Source of the DNA: Dehalococcoidia bacterium
GTDB lineage: Bacteria > Chloroflexota > Dehalococcoidia > UBA6926
Direction of reading: 5' to 3'
Assembly: GCA_030754805.1 (NCBI GenBank)
Contig: JASLZO010000061.1
Span: 1 to 6,721, forward strand
Length of the DNA stretch: 6,721 bases
This document shows, one piece after another, positions 6,189-6,721 of this stretch (position 1 is the stretch's first letter; the number at the start of each line of letters is the position of its first letter). The notes beneath the pieces were generated by a model. That model was given only the letters and a program-made list of their open reading frames with translations. It made no database searches and was not told the origin of the DNA. The position numbers and the translations under genes were made by a program.

Positions 6189-6214
6189 ATCGTCGACCTC
6201 TGAGGGGTCCCGAT
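6189..6214 (+). promoter_or_regulatory. Hairpin covering the carB ribosome-binding site and start codon
   Basis: GACCTC (6195-6200) can pair with GGGGTC (6204-6209), including one T-G pair, around the loop TGA. An outer helix joins ATCG (6189-6192) with CGAT (6211-6214). Together they bury the carB Shine-Dalgarno sequence GAGGGG (6202-6207) and two bases of its ATG. The loop shares CC-5nt-GG and GAGG with the PyrR-binding consensus but misses several conserved positions. A role in translation control is inferred from geometry only. Confidence 0.4.
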
Positions 6215-6721
6215 GACGACCGCGGTGAAGCCCAAGAGTGTTCTCGTAATCGGGTCGGGCCCGATCGTCATCGGACAGGCGGCTGAATTCGACTACGCCG
6301 GCACGCAGGCATGTAAGGCCCTGCGCGAAGAAGGGGTCAAATCCGTCCTGGTGAACTCGAACCCCGCGACGATCATGACCGACCTGGGTGTTGCGGATGC
6401 TGTGTACATCGAACCACTCACGGTCGAGGCCGTCACGAGGATCATCGAACGGGAGCGTCCGGATGGACTACTGCCTACTCTCGGCGGGCAGACGGGACTG
6501 AACCTAGCGGTGGAGCTGGCAGAAGCTGGAGTGCTGGACCGGTTCGGGGTGCGGCTCCTCGGGACGTCGCTGGATACGATCCGCAAGGCCGAGGACCGTC
6601 AACTGTTCCGGCAGATGCTCCGCGAAATCGGAGAGCCAGCCCCGGATAGCGAAGTGGTGACGACCGTCGGCCAAGCGCTTGCCCTGATCGACATGCTGGG
6701 GCTGCCGCTGGTCATCCGTCC
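6213..6721 (+). CDS. carB: Carbamoyl-phosphate synthase large subunit, 3' end outside window
   Basis: CarB combines bicarbonate, two ATP and the ammonia delivered by CarA into carbamoyl phosphate. Only the first 169 residues plus two bases are present, of about 1,070 expected. They cover the pre-ATP-grasp domain and the start of the first ATP-grasp: VLVIGSGPIVIGQAAEFDYAG (10-30), VNSNPATIMTD (47-57), YIEPLTVE (65-72) and LLPTLGGQTGLNLA (86-99). Arg129 in KAEDRQLF and Arg169 in LVIRP coincide with the numbering of the ATP-contacting arginines of the E. coli enzyme. The ATG at 6213 has GAGGGG at 6202-6207, spacing 5 nt. The coding frame shows no interruption. It is separated from carA by the membrane-protein gene and from that gene by a 100-nt gap holding a terminator-like hairpin, so its expression may be uncoupled from carA. 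Confidence 0.98.
   Translation, partial: MTTAVKPKSVLVIGSGPIVIGQAAEFDYAGTQACKALREEGVKSVLVNSNPATIMTDLGVADAVYIEPLTVEAVTRIIERERPDGLLPTLGGQTGLNLAVELAEAGVLDRFGVRLLGTSLDTIRKAEDRQLFRQMLREIGEPAPDSEVVTTVGQALALIDMLGLPLVIR

Noticed and set aside
5449..6216. A 255-codon + strand frame overlapping the membrane-protein gene.
   Set aside because: It has shadow composition (Gly, Pro, Arg and Asp rich), no good ribosome site, and the competing frame has clear membrane helices and an excellent Shine-Dalgarno sequence.
1..6721. CRISPR arrays, tRNA or rRNA genes, insertion sequences and phage or defence modules.
   Set aside because: No repeat-spacer pattern, tRNA-like fold, transposase motif or terminal inverted repeat was seen; the window is mostly core metabolism.

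Overview
This window carries most of a de novo pyrimidine (UMP) biosynthesis operon from a G+C-rich bacterium. The + strand gene order is pyrR, pyrB, pyrC, carA, a small membrane-protein gene, then carB, which runs off the right edge. A divergent family III (CaiB/BaiF type) CoA-transferase gene occupies the left edge on the - strand and also runs out of the window. The high G+C, GTG and TTG starts, PyrR-type attenuation and an adjacent CaiB/BaiF gene would suit a Chloroflexota lineage (Dehalococcoidia or SAR202-like). An actinobacterium is possible, and no marker here fixes the taxonomy.

Layout: positions 1-987 (-) encode the first 329 residues of the CoA-transferase. Positions 988-1333 form the divergent control region. 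It holds an extended -10 promoter and an imperfect palindrome for the - strand gene, then a candidate + strand promoter, a full-consensus PyrR-binding RNA loop, an intervening hairpin and an intrinsic terminator. pyrR (1334-1891), pyrB (1895-2971), pyrC (2968-4353) and carA (4350-5456) are packed with a 3-nt gap or 4-nt GTGA overlaps, so they are probably one translationally coupled transcript. The compact run then breaks: a 107-nt gap with its own promoter candidate precedes the three-helix membrane protein (5564-6112). A strong terminator-like hairpin and a hairpin over the ribosome-binding site lie ahead of carB (6213 onward).

How the genes work together: CarA and CarB make carbamoyl phosphate, PyrB condenses it with aspartate, and PyrC closes the ring to dihydroorotate. 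PyrR senses UMP or UTP against PRPP and acts on the leader RNA. The leader appears to be a simple two-state switch. The same heptamer, GGCGAGG, occurs in the PyrR loop and in the 3' arm of the terminator, so both compete for one CCTCGCC strand. The terminator 3' arm is also the likely Shine-Dalgarno sequence of pyrR, whose TTG start begins inside the terminator U-tract.

The least explained parts are the membrane protein placed between the two carbamoyl-phosphate synthetase subunit genes, the separate RNA structures ahead of carB, and the CoA-transferase, which has threonine where the family's catalytic aspartate normally sits.
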